A stretch of DNA of 64,000 nt from Tenrec ecaudatus (taxonomy: Eukaryota > Chordata > Mammalia > Afrosoricida > Tenrecidae): contig NC_134531.1 in NCBI RefSeq assembly GCF_050624435.1, positions 253,098,812-253,162,811 of the forward strand. The letters are read 5' to 3'. This document shows, in pieces, positions 23,755 to 34,345 of this stretch. Both the position numbers and the translations under genes were made by a program. The notes under the pieces were generated by a model, which did no database searches, was not told the origin of the DNA, and was given only the letters and a program-made list of their open reading frames with translations. The stretch's first letter is position 1; each line of letters opens with the position of its first letter.

Positions 23755-24190
23755 TCAAATGATAAGGAACTACATTTTACTGTAATGGAATCTTTAGAAA
23801 TATACTTTCCAATGCAATCTGCATGATAATAAGACTGTTTGCACTCCTGGTGCCTAGTCAGAGGTAATTCATTAGGGGCTTAATCCATGTATGAATACTG
23901 CAAATGGACTTTGGGCTTCCACTGTCATCTATAGCCTCCTGCAAATGAGGTGGTTACAAAGCTCCGATTCCATTTCTTCTTTTAGATTTGGAATATATTA
24001 TTTATAATCCATAGATCACACAGGCTCATGTGTTTTTTCCATGTTAACTGTTCACTTCGATAGCTGCATGTTTGAAAAACAAATCCTTAAGATCCCAGAT
24101 ATATTTTTTCTGAAAGTCAGGCACCATAGAGTTTCTTCACCACATTTTGATATTGTCCCCCTATCTGCATGTGATCACTGTGTGAAAGCA
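23755..24190 (-). mobile_element. Older L1 3' end, part 2
   Basis: This continuation of the element begun at 21485 is colinear with 42185-42790. Shared blocks are CACTGTCATC at 23918 vs 42532, GATCACACAGGCT vs GATCATACAAGCT (24024 and 42608), and TTCTTCACCACA at 24133 vs 42736. Confidence 0.55.
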
Positions 24191-25595
24191 AACATATGTC
24201 ATTCTTGATATCATATCATAATATATCTGTCTGTAGTCATTAGTATGCAGGGAAGTTTTATATCATCCAGATAGTTCCTCCTGTTCCTGATGTTCTTAGT
24301 GATCTAACTCATGTTCATGGTGGGTAATCTTGAACTAATTGCTCTTATCTAGAAGGACTTTCATGATCTCAAGCAAAAGTATTTATTCCTTAATTGTTTA
24401 GCATTCCACCCCCCCAAAAGTATTTTTATAGATGCTTGAATTTCATCCTCTATAATACTCAAGATATCTATGTTTCTTTTTAAATCTTTTTTTATACAGA
24501 CAATATGATTCCCTTGTTGATCACATCATGTTGTTTTGTTTGTTTGTTTTGCTTCTAATGAAAACACATAATATTTTCTTTTGGTAGCAATATGTATGCG
24601 TTGGAATTGACTAGATGGCATATACAAGAGCGTATATGAAGGTATACAGGGAAGAGAGTGTCAAAAGCATCACTACAAAATCATGGAAATAAGTATTAAA
24701 CAAAAATATCATACTGTGAAACCAGTTTGTTGACATAGCCTTCATCTATATCTGTACACATCTGCACGTGGTGTTCCCATCCCACGAATACAAAGAACCC
24801 TATTCACAGTACATCAAATTGGCAGTCGTGGCATCCTCAAGGAATTCAGATTGTTCCATTTTAGATGTCCATGGAGCTCAGGGAACAACAAGAAGTCTGC
24901 AGGATCTTGATCAGAGGAATGGATCAGGTTTCCCAATGAAATGCTTCTAGACAAATTCTCGCTAACCTTGAAGAGATGAGCAGGTGCATGCTCATGATGG
25001 TTATTAACACACCTTGACTCCATTTCCTTAACTCTTTCTCACCGACCCACCTTTTCATTATTATAATTTCTTCATCATATTTCCTCACAGTCATCTCTTT
25101 CCTTTGAAAAAATATATGAATGCAGTGCCCTTTTGGGATACACACACACACACACACACACTGTTGATACACTATTCTGAGCTAATATTTCTTTCTTGAA
25201 CTCAACTTTGAGACCTCCTGATATCCCTGAAAGTGTTTGATTTGTCTATAAATAGCTGATTTATGTCGTACCACATTTCTGTTAACCTGTTGTAAAGGTT
25301 CAATGATTTTGGAAGATTTCCCTGTGAGTTTTATTTTTGATTATAATCTTTTCAGGATTTTAAAACATGCTAAATAGGATTGAGACGTGACTTAATTTTT
25401 TGTGTGTGAACTGCTTATTCTTGCCCCTTTTGTCTTACATATTAAATTGTGTGCTTAGAATCTAGAGAAAGGTTGACTAAAAAATATATTTAGCATTGTG
25501 TTTGGACTCTTAGAGATATTAATACCTTCATACTTACATTAGATCAAGGACAATTGTACAATTGCTATCCTCATAATTTTCTTTTTATATATATA
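24191..25595. other. No gene recognised; one dinucleotide repeat inside
   Basis: About 1.4 kb of AT-rich sequence. The line at 24600-24625 (GTTGGAATTGACTAGATGGCA) looks like the end of an AfroSINE or BovB tail. The small frames at 24768-25172 carry no domain. Confidence 0.4.
25141..25161. repeat. (CA)n microsatellite
   Basis: Ten to eleven uninterrupted CA units. Confidence 0.95.
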
Positions 25596-25599
25596 TATA

Positions 25600-25716
25600 T
25601 TTTTTTATTTACATTTTATTAGGGGCTCATACAACTCTTATCACAATCCATACATAAACATATACATACATCAATTGTATAAAGCACATCCGTACATGCT
25701 TTGCCCTAATCATTTT
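25600..25716 (-). mobile_element. LINE tail B, short second tail
   Basis: Antisense short 3' end. It runs from ATTTTATTAGGGGCTCATAC to the truncation point at TTTGCCCTAATCATTTT (25700-25716). On the minus strand it follows the A-run of the long copy at 25717-26790 and is truncated at the same base as the short tail at 14791. Confidence 0.77.
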
Positions 25717-26790
25717 CTTTCTTTTTTTTTTTTTAATCTTTTTATTGGGGCTCATAAGGCTCTTATCACAATCTGTACATACATCACATGAGCAAAGCAC
25801 CCTTATACATTCGTTGCACTCGTCACTCTCATAATTCACCTTCCACTTGGGTTCCTGGAATCAGCTCGTTTTCCCTTTTTTCCCCCCATCCCCCTCCCTC
25901 CCCGATCCCACCCCTCGTCCCTTGATAGTTTATAAATAATTATTATATCTTATCTTACACTCCCTGGCGTCTCCCCTCACCCACCTCCCCCTTGACAATC
26001 TCCCAGAGAGGAGGTTACACATAGATCTCCGAGATCAGTTCTCCCTTTCTACATGCTCTTCCCTCCTGGTTTCGCCACTCCCACCGCTGGTGTTGAAGGG
26101 TTCGTCTGTCCTAGATTCCCTGTGCCTCCAGATCCCCACTGCACCGCTGTACATCCTCTGGTACAACCAGGTCCGCAAGGCAAGGTAGGATTGGGGTCAT
26201 GATGGTTGGGAGGGGAGGAAGCGTTCAGGAACTAGAGGAAGGTTTTGAGTTTCATTGTTGTTACACTGAACCCTGTGTGGCCCATCTCCTCCTCACTACC
26301 CCTCTGGAAGGGGTGTTCAGCTCTCTACAGGTGGGCATTGGGTCCCCATCATGCACTCCCCCTCTTTCACGGTGACGTGATTCTCACCACCACCCCATCT
26401 TTCATGTTGGAGACTTGGTCTCCTCTGTCCTTCATGGTCACCTATGTTGGTGTGCTGCTTCCGTGTGGGCTCGGTTGCTTCTGGGCTAGATGGCCGCTTG
26501 TTTGCTTTCAAGCCTTTAAGTCCCCAGACGCTATATCTCTCAGTAACCGGGCACCATCTGCCTTCTTCACCACACTTGCTTATGCACACTTTCGTCTTCA
26601 GCCATTATGTGAGGAAGGTGATCACACAATGATTGTTTTTGTTCCTTTGTATCTGCTACATGGTCCATTCAACACCTTGTGTTCGCTTAGGCCGTGTGCT
26701 TCAATACATTTTCTTTTCTTCTTGAACTGCTTGTTCAGCTCCCCTTTAAACCCTCCCACCCTCCCAACTCCCCAAGCCCTCACTACATGA
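25717..26790 (-). mobile_element. LINE tail B, long copy
   Basis: Long antisense tail B. It has a T-run (25717-25735), TTTTTATTGGGGCTCATAAG, a C-rich region (25880-26000), the GATCCCCACTGCACCGCTGTAC block near 26133, GATGGCCGCTTGTTTGCTTTCAAG near 26489 and a C-rich 5' part to about 26790. The 181-codon plus-strand frame 26245-26790 is only the antisense of this element. Confidence 0.8.
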
Positions 26791-26799
26791 TACATTAAT

Positions 26800-27825
26800 A
26801 TTATTCTTTAATTTAAAAAAGAAACAAGAACTCTTCTCATTTCCACCAGTATTAAATATCTCTATTATTTCTAGACTAGCCACCAATATTTAATAAGATT
26901 TATGCATTGTAAGTATAAGTCAATAGTGCCAACAAATCTCCTAAGGGACCCCAATGATTTTCTCATTGTATTATGCAATGAGGGGAGGGGCTTCTTCATT
27001 TACTTTGTGACCACAGAAAATACAAAAATATTTCCCTTTTGGAGATAGTTTTTTAAAAAGATTACATCTACTGAGAAATACAGAGGACAAAATCCTGACT
27101 TATGCTGAGACTTATTTTTTAAGTACTGACATACATAGAAAATTATCACTCCCTGTTGAAGCTGTAAGAGTGAATATGAAGAATCTCCACCAGAGACTCC
27201 ATTAAAAGTTTGGTGTTTCAAGATGGGGAATTGGGAAACTTCAGTAATTGTAAGTTCCTATCTGTAATTTACATGCAATGCTCAGTGGACATTATTGGGC
27301 AATCACTAGGGATTTCTTAGGAAAGGTAACAGTGCTGTCATCAAATGAGAACCGTGTTTACATAATTAATACTGATGAATCCCTTGGGTCAAAGTCAACT
27401 GCAATGGTTTCTTTTCAGTTCTGCCCTTCGTTGCACACCATGTGAAGTCCTGGTTGGCTCATTAGAGGCATCTGCCAGTGGTTATGACTATTCTCTGAAA
27501 TTTATATTTGTCATTTTTATTCATCAGTACTTATTCCTTCCTCTTGCTCCAATATCACCACCTATACTCCATCCCATACCTGTCTGCCATCCCCCAGAAT
27601 TGGTCACTCTGAATCTTAGGTAAGTCAACGGAGTGGTCTCACTTTCTTTATCTGAATTCAAAACTGATCACAGACACATTAGTAGAAAACCACACCAAGA
27701 GCTTGTTTGTATCTCCACCACACCTCCTTGTTCAAATCTCTCCGAATGAAATAGGAAAAAGTAGAGAATGGTCTGATCCAGGACAGCAATATTTCCCTTT
27801 GTTGAGGAGCAAATAGAGTATGGTG
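26800..27825. other. No feature recognised
   Basis: About 1 kb of noncoding DNA. The 82-codon frame 27375-27623 has no recognisable domain. Confidence 0.4.
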
Positions 27826-27829
27826 AAAT

Positions 27830-28020
27830 GCATGGGCTCTAGAATAGAATCCCTGGTTTTTGCAGTCTGATTCCTCTGTCCACTAGCAATACATCCCTAG
27901 GGAATGCATGAACGCTCCATGCCTCTGTTTCCTCATTGTATATGGAAGATGAGAATCATACCATGACTACAGAGATTTTATGTGGAAATTTACAAGAATA
28001 ATTATTGTAAATATTTAGTC
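27830..28020 (+). mobile_element. MIR-like ancient SINE
   Basis: CATGGGCTCTAGAATAGAAT, ATGCCTCTGTTTCCTCATTGTATATGGAAGATG (as separate short matches) and GAGATTTTATGTGGAAAT occur in MIR order: core, then CCTCAGTTTCCTCATCTGTAAAATGGG-type, then the 3' part. Diverged, as expected of a mammal-wide element. Confidence 0.52.
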
Positions 28021-28114
28021 TAACATGGAAGATTTCACTAAATGAAATCTACACTACAATAGTATAGACTATAATAATCATCACTATCTTAGTATATGGA
28101 GTTCTAGTGGTATA

Positions 28115-28283
28115 GTAAGGAGTCCAGGTGATGTAGCGTTTACACCTTGGGCTGCAATCTGCATAGTGGGCAGTTAGAAACCACCAGCAGGAAAAATTCT
28201 GGAATTTCTACTCCTATAAACAGTTACAGCTTTAAAAACCCACAGGGAGTTTTCTAGAGAGTCAGAATTGGCTCGATGGCTGT
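28115..28283 (+). mobile_element. AfroSINE, first of a tandem pair
   Basis: AGGAGTCCAGGTGATGTAGCG start, GCAGTTAGAAACCACCAGC, ACAGTTACAGCTTTAAAAACC, and CAGAATTGGCTCGATGGC end. It runs directly into a second AfroSINE. Confidence 0.77.
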
Positions 28284-28465
28284 GGGAGGTGGTACAGTGG
28301 GTTGGTTGCATGTTGGGCTGATTCGTCAGAGTTCAAATCCACCTGAAAGATGAGGGTTTCTACAGTCATAGAGAGTTACAGGCTTGGAAACCCAGAGACA
28401 GTTCTACTCTGCCCTATAGAATTGCTGAGTCATAATGAACTCGAGTTTGTTTGTTTTACATTTTA
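28284..28465 (+). mobile_element. AfroSINE, second of a tandem pair
   Basis: GGAGGTGGTACAGTGGGTTGG start, GAGTTCAAATCCACC, GAGAGTTACAGGCTTGGAAACC, CTGCCCTATAGAATTGCTGAG and a TTTGTTTGTTTTA tail. It is head-to-tail with the preceding copy. Confidence 0.8.
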
Positions 28466-29368
28466 TCTTAATATACTTAGTAATTAAATATTAAATCCAC
28501 AATTAATATATTTAGATGTTTATATAAATATAGTTGAGTAAATGATAAATACATTTCATATTTAAATTTTACTTAGTATATTTAATAATATCATTATACG
28601 AAACAATTTGCCTTTAAATCAATTTTTTTCAAAATGACCTTAATGAGTAGAATTGCTCATGTGGTTTCAAGGACTCTAAATATTTATAGAAGCAGACTGG
28701 CATATCTTCCTATCTCAGAATGGCTGATTATTTCAACTTTGCAAAACTGATAATTTCACAACGTTGTGTGCAAATTCCTTGAAGGAAACAATATTGGCAG
28801 AAGCACTTGTACATGTGGAAACTTTCGTTCCATTGCATTTAGGTTCTCAGTGTTTAGGTACTAAATGTGGATTAGGAAATTCTGTCTTGACTTTCTAAAT
28901 TGGTGTAGCATTTTGTCCACTTGCCAGGTCCTTTCTGAAATGAGCCTTAGGTTTGAGCCTTCCTGCATTGACTATAGGAGTACAAACTCTGTGTGAACCT
29001 TGATAAATTGAATATCATTTCAATTTTAATGTGAAAAATTATATAACATGTATTAAAGGAACATAAACAAAAATTGTACACAATGTTACAAAGTATTAGG
29101 GAATAAAATCCATGCACTATTCAAAAAGAATATGAAACTATTTATGAAAAAACTATTCATAAATAACCTGGAACACTGAAAACACTCCATAAGCTTTGTG
29201 TATATGTGTTTCTATCACATTCTCCTTCCTGAAATGAATCATAATATGAAAACAATGGGAATCAATACTTTATTTTTTTACCTTTATAGTTTTATGACAA
29301 CATATTACTATTATGATGTATATTATTAAAGGTGCATTGATTAGTCATCCATTATATTTGAAGCTTAC
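28466..29368. other. No feature recognised
   Basis: About 900 bp of AT-rich DNA without coding pattern or repeat family that I can name. Confidence 0.4.
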
Positions 29369-29870
29369 TGTGGTAGTTATATAATCTGTTGTCAATTTGA
29401 GAGGATTAAGAGTGAAGGATTGGAATTTAGACTATAAGGTGGTAGCTTGATGACCTCATTAGGAGGTCTTTTTCTCATGAACAGGACATAAATGGCACGC
29501 TGGCGGCAGGACACAGGCTCACTTCTTGGGAGACATTGCAGCTGACAACACACATGAAACTACACTAGAGCCCTGAGCAGGAGGAACCATGTGGTGACCT
29601 CTGTCAGCGCTGAGATGCTTACAATGCCCCTGGATCCACAAGACTTCCCACCAACTGGCCTGTGATCTTCCTGCATTTGGCATCACTGCATGTGTTTTGT
29701 GAGTTTGAAAATTGGTATCGGACATTTGGGCTAATATAGGACACATGGACTTCATCTGGACTGGGCTGGGATGTTTTATCAATATTCAATTGCTATGTAT
29801 ATAACCCCCTTTCATATACACATATAAGTTTCTACAAATTTTGTTTCTCTAGTTTACCCAGACTAACACA
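29369..29870 (+). mobile_element. ERVL-type (MLT2-like) solo LTR
   Basis: This 502-bp element starts TGTGGTAGTTATATAATCTG and ends GTTTACCCAGACTAACACA, giving TG...CA LTR ends that resemble MLT2 LTRs of ERVL. The flanking 5-mers CTTAC (29364-29368) and CTTCC (29871-29875) are a one-mismatch target-site duplication of the size ERVL makes. No internal retroviral sequence adjoins, so it is a solo LTR. Confidence 0.8.
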
Positions 29871-29879
29871 CTTCCCTTG

Positions 29880-31140
29880 ATTAATTCTATGCCTGTGAAA
29901 TTCACCCTTATTTTTCCATATACATACACTTCAACAATTTTTATTGCTCAATGTATTTATGCATTCTACATATAGTGTGTTTCATGTATGGGTTTATTAT
30001 AAATAATGCTGGCATGAATATTCTTACACATATTTTTTGGTGCACATTGACATTTATTTCTCCAGTGAATATACCAGAGAGTAAAGATGCATTTACTAAG
30101 CAACTTTGCTAGAATTAACACATTATTTTCAGAGTAATTGTATAAGTCCATGTGCCCATCAGCAGTATCAGAGAGTTTCTGTTTTCACAATCTCGCAAAT
30201 ACTTAATAAGCCTCAGGTTTTTAATTTATTCCTTTTGAGTTTAGCTATTCTCTTGGGTGTGTGATATTTCCCTGTGAGTATAATTTGCATTTCCATGGTT
30301 CCTAGTGAGGTGGAGCACTTGTATTTCCTGGGAAATTTTTTGTTTTACCGTTACTATACAAATTTACACCCCACTGGGAACGCTTTTGATCTGTATTCTG
30401 TTATATCATCATCATTATTTTTCAAATAGATATCTAATTGTTCTAGCTTAATTTATTGAAGAGAGCATCCCCCTACTCATTCTGCAATGATGTTTCTGTC
30501 ATTAAGAGTGTCTATCTCGGTGAAGGTGCTTTGAATTTTCCATACTGTTCTACTAATCAGTATCATTGTACCAATATCTCTATTCCAATTTTAGAAATTT
30601 CTCACGAATGTACCAACATACAGCATCATAAGTAACAGAGAGGAGAAAGATGGGACATTATTAGGGATTTCTTTTTTCTTGGAACCACAATCAATATTTA
30701 TGGAAGCAGCAGTCAGGAAGAGTGTTGTATTGAAATCTACTATTATTTAGTATGTGATTTCTCTCATTGACCCTTCAAGGATTTGATTAATTTATTTTGA
30801 TAGCTTTTCATTTAGGTACATGGATGTTTATGGTGATTATGTCCCTTTAATAAATATGTGCTGTCGTTCTTTGTTCTCGTGGTAGATTTGGATATGAAAT
30901 CTAGATTAATACGAACACTTCTGCTTGTTTTGATTGAGAGAAACTGGATATATTTATTTCTATCCTTTGTTTTTTCATTGATTTTTGTCTTTATGTCTAA
31001 GCTTTGTCTCTTATAGATAATATATCCATGGAGCCTGTGTTTTAAACCCATTCTTGTGTATTTTAATCAATTTTATCCATTTCACTATTCTTCTGACTGA
31101 TGTGTTGAATCCATTTACATTCAGTGTCATTATTGATAGG
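29880..31140 (-). mobile_element. Old L1 fragment (antisense)
   Basis: The plus strand shows antisense L1 wording: TTATTATAAATAATGCTGGCATGAATATTC near 29994 (in short matches), CCATCAGCAGTATCAGAGAG near 30157, CATTTCCATGGTTCCTAGTGAGG near 30290, then ORF2-like antisense (AGATAATATATCCATGGAGCC to TACATTCAGTGTCATTATTGATAGG, 31015-31140). A short BovB-like piece lies within it at about 30640-30725. It is highly diverged and typical of pre-placental-radiation L1. Confidence 0.52.
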
Positions 31141-31174
31141 TATGAAGTTATTGCTGTGATTTCCTGCATGCTTT

Positions 31175-31245
31175 TATGTTGTTGTTATACAGAGGGTCAA
31201 TATGAGTCAGGAACTACTTGTTGGCACCTAACACAACTATATATG
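31175..31245 (+). mobile_element. BovB 3' terminal fragment
   Basis: GGGTCAATATGAGTCAGGAACTA followed by GGCACCTAACACAAC matches the very 3' end of BovB, which ends in GGCACCTAACAACAAC units. Confidence 0.45.
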
Positions 31246-31259
31246 TAAACTTCAGCAAT

Positions 31260-31860
31260 TAAATAAATGAGAAACTTTCAAGGTTTTCATCAAAAAATGA
31301 GGGCAGATTGTACTGATGCAGTTTCATGTGGGAGCTGTACATGGAGAAAGAGGCAGTCACTAGAACAGAACAAGAGAATATCACATTGTTTAAAATCAAG
31401 AAAGATATGTGTCAAGATTATATTCTTTCATACATATTCATACATACCTATTCATTCTGTGTGATGAGCAAATAATCTGAGTAGCTGGGCTACATAAAGA
31501 ATATACTCCCAAATAGAATACAATCAAGAATATTCCATCAGGATTAAAGGAATGCTTATTAAAAACAACATATGCAGATAATACAACTTTGTCTAATAAA
31601 AGTGCAGAGGACTTGAAACTTGCTGATGAAGATAAAGGATTTGCAGCCTTAAATATGGGTTACAACTTAATTTAAACAAAACACAAATTCTGACAATTAG
31701 AGAAATAGCATCATGATAAGCGGTGAAAAGAATGAAGTTGTCAAGAATGTCCTCTTGCTTGATTCCACAATCAATATGGAAGCAGCAGTCATGTTGTCAA
31801 ATGAGAAATAAACATTATTGAATGATTTTTCTCTACCTCCAAGTCTCATTGGTCACATAA
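31260..31860 (+). mobile_element. BovB/RTE LINE fragment, RT region
   Basis: Plus-strand BovB: AGGCAGTCACTAGAACAGAACAAG, then AATATGCAGATAATACAACTTTG-like YADDTT coding wording near 31568, GTGCAGAGGACTTGAAACTTGC and CTTGATTCCACAATCAATATGG near 31767. Heavily mutated, ending near 31860. Confidence 0.74.
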
Positions 31861-32059
31861 ATAGTATCATTACTTGAGTTTTTTTATCTGTACATGTCAA
31901 CAACCCAAGCATATTAGTCTAAAAAGCCATCTTGTACATCCCTTTCCTAATAGTATTTTAAATTATATACCAGTGGCTAAATTAACAATACTATCAATAG
32001 AATTACCATATGGTCCATGGAAATGATTTATTATGTCCCCCATAAAAACATGATTATGT

Positions 32060-32904
32060 CTCTCAAATGGAACAGGACCATATATAAACCATAGCTATAT
32101 GAAAGGATTTTTTAACTGGAACTTTCTAATAAGCCCCAATCAAAGAATAATTAATTCTTCTGACATGACACTACTCAATACTTGTCTTCATGAAGAGATC
32201 ACTGAAAATGGTGCTATACCACAGTGTCCTGAAGAAATAGGATGGTACCTGGCTACCAGAGAGAATATTGTCTGAGGTCTTAAAGGTTTGTTTTAGAGCA
32301 AACAGTCATCCAAGTGAGGTGGCAGCTAAGTCCCCAAAGAAGAAACACACTAGATTCTGTGATTCAAGGATTGGAACGATTAAAATCCAAGACCAGAAAA
32401 AGGAACTGTTTTAGAGTTTACATTTTGAGAAGCCAGTTTCCAGAGGCTATGGATGACAGGAAAAGCCTTTTGCAGCACCCTCACATGGATAGGCTTCCCG
32501 AGAATCTCCACCAACCAAGGATGTGCACAGCCTTACTATCAGATTATACTGTCAAATGAATTCAGACTCATGTAGTTAGGTCTGAATGTAACAATATGTC
32601 TGTTCTCTCTGTAGAACCATTTTAAAGTTGCTATGCATTGTATTAATTTCTACTTTTTGTCTGGATTGAAGTTTTTCTGTTTTATTTTGTTATTGCTGTT
32701 GTTGGAGGGGCCATATGCTTTTCTTTATATATAATTCAGGACAGGTAAATGTATAGAGACAGTAACTGCATTAATATTTTCTTAGTTATTGCTAATAGTT
32801 TCTTAGGAGTTGGGGAGTATTGGGAGCTAATAACTAGGAGTACAAGAATGTAGAAAATGTTCTCAAAACAATTGTGATAATGATTACACAATTCTTTTTA
32901 TGTT
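32060..32904 (+). mobile_element. LINE tail A, left part (split by an LTR; ends at about 33540)
   Basis: This is colinear with 40877-41900. It has AGAATAATTAATTCTTC, the GTCTGAGGTCTTAAAGG block near 32271, CAGTCATCCAAGTGAGGTGGCAGC near 32307, a T-rich centre near 32650 and AATTGTGATAATGATTACAC near 32869. The terminal 60 bp, with a TAGCAATAAAAG signal, lie at 33483-33540 beyond the inserted LTR. Confidence 0.67.
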
Positions 32905-33477
32905 TGTGTTAGACAGGGTTCTCTAGAGAGACAAAACCAGATTGATAGTACTTTTATATTTTTACATATATATATATATATACACATATACATATATATG
33001 TATACAGATAGATAAATAACTCAAGAAATGAACCATTAAATTATATACAGATAGATAGATAATACAAGGAATGAACTGTTAAATTATAAAGCAGTGAGAC
33101 ACTAGCAGTCCTTTAAGTCTTCAGGGCCACCAGGTCCTCCTCTATAGAGAGAGCTGGACTATATATACCCAGGCAGCAATCAGCAAGGCAGGTCACCAAC
33201 AGTCACCAACTGTCGGTCCCCAGCTTCAGAGATGAACATTCCAATCGTGTGGGCTTAAAGAGACCTTAACTTACAGTGACACACTCCACAGGCTAGGCAA
33301 CCCACAGGTCGTATACCCTTTGAATTGAGGCACAGAAAAGCAAGACAGCTGCACGCTAATCTGATGATTAAAGAGTGAGAGACAAGCAAGGCGAGGCTCA
33401 CTGAGCCATTTATATCTCTGCCCTTAAATTAATCCTATTTGTGTTTATTGGCCAGGCTGGCACAATAAACTATCACA
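32905..33477 (-). mobile_element. ERVL-type (MLT2-like) solo LTR with perfect 5-bp duplication
   Basis: This 573-bp solo LTR reads on the minus strand from TGTGATAGTTTATTGTGCC to the CCCTGTCTAACACA end. The 5-bp direct repeat ATGTT flanks it exactly (32900-32904 and 33478-33482), and TG...CA ends are intact. It interrupts a LINE tail A copy and so is younger than it. An AT-rich simple-repeat patch (32960-33060) lies in its 3' part. No internal retroviral genes are present. Confidence 0.87.
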
Positions 33478-33482
33478 ATGTT

Positions 33483-33540
33483 TAAGCCATTGAATTGCAT
33501 AGTATGTGAATGATATAGCAATAAAAGTTAGAATTTTAAA
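33483..33540 (+). mobile_element. LINE tail A, right end
   Basis: AGCCATTGAATTGCATAGTATG and AGCAATAAAAG followed by an A-run match the terminus at 44770-44826. This is the right end of the element begun at 32060. Confidence 0.65.
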
Positions 33541-33733
33541 AAAGAATGTAAAAGAGCATCTTTGAAAGATATATTCTTAATCCCTGAATGTAAATAATAT
33601 GACTATATTTCCTAGATTTATAACTATTAATCCAAGGAATTAAAATAAAACATAATATCATGGAAATTCATTAATATAGTAAACAGGATATCAAACAACA
33701 GATGTCATGGGTAAATCTGCACAAGTTATCTTT

Positions 33734-34219
33734 TTTGTTTTTAGTTCCCAAGTTTTATTAAAGGGCTTATACAAAATATTCCCAAGAAGACTTAATCCTC
33801 ACCTTCCTCCTCTTCCTCATCCGGGTTAATCTGGAAGTAGTGTAATTCATAGCTTTCTTTGCTGTTGGCCACCACACGCAACCAATCACGTAGATTATTC
33901 TTCTTCAAATATTTTTTGTGAGATATCTCCAATACCTTTTGGAGAAAGGCACCTCAGAGGTTACCATAATCTTGCTCTTGCTTCTTTCAAGGGTTACTTC
34001 TCCCCCAAGGTTACGGGCTTTCCCATTCACCTTGATTCTTTCCTGAATAAACTGCTCAAAATTGGTAGAGTCCATGATTCCATCTTTTACAGGGTGGGTG
34101 CAATCCAGCGTGAACTTCAGAACCTGCTTCTTTTTTTTTTTTTAACCACCCTTAGCCACAGGCTTTTTCACAAGTTCCATGGCGGCAGCGGAGGCAGAAA
34201 GGGAAGTCTGCGCACTACC
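33734..34219 (-). pseudogene. RPL22: Processed pseudogene of ribosomal protein L22
   Basis: This is a retrocopy of RPL22, the eukaryote-specific protein of the 60S subunit. Reading leftward from 34219 it has the short 5' UTR, an ATG at about 34182 (MELVKKPVAKGG), the body ([43 protein letters not shown]) and an acidic C-terminus rich in Glu and Asp. A short 3' UTR with a polyadenylation signal and a decayed A-tail end at 33734-33745. It is intronless and flanked by a perfect 10-bp duplication, AGTTATCTTT (33724-33733 and 34220-34229). It is disabled early: codon 13 is a stop adjoining an expanded A-run, and a 1-bp deletion lies in the KNIxRR region. Otherwise close to the parent, so fairly recent. 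RPL22L1 fits much less well. Confidence 0.97.
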
Positions 34220-34234
34220 AGTTATCTTTATTTT

Positions 34235-34345
34235 TTTAACTTAAAAGTTTTGTTGGTATATAATTCACAAATCATACAATTCAATTGTTCACAATCACCT
34301 TCAGATGAGTTGTACAGGAAGACGGCACTGATGCCCATGTGAACA
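34235..34345 (-). mobile_element. Old L1 3' end fragment
   Basis: AAAAGTTTTGTTGGTATATAATTCACAAATC (in short matches) and CAATTCAATTGTTCACAATCACC fit the antisense of a mammalian L1 3' end. The RPL22 retrocopy inserted just beside it. Confidence 0.45.

Noticed and set aside
26245-26790. A 181-codon plus-strand open frame
   Set aside because: It lies entirely in the antisense of a LINE tail B. The pyrimidine-rich strand of that tail is poor in stop codons. The same happens at 53789-54406 (205 codons), 4256-4678 and 45480-45815.
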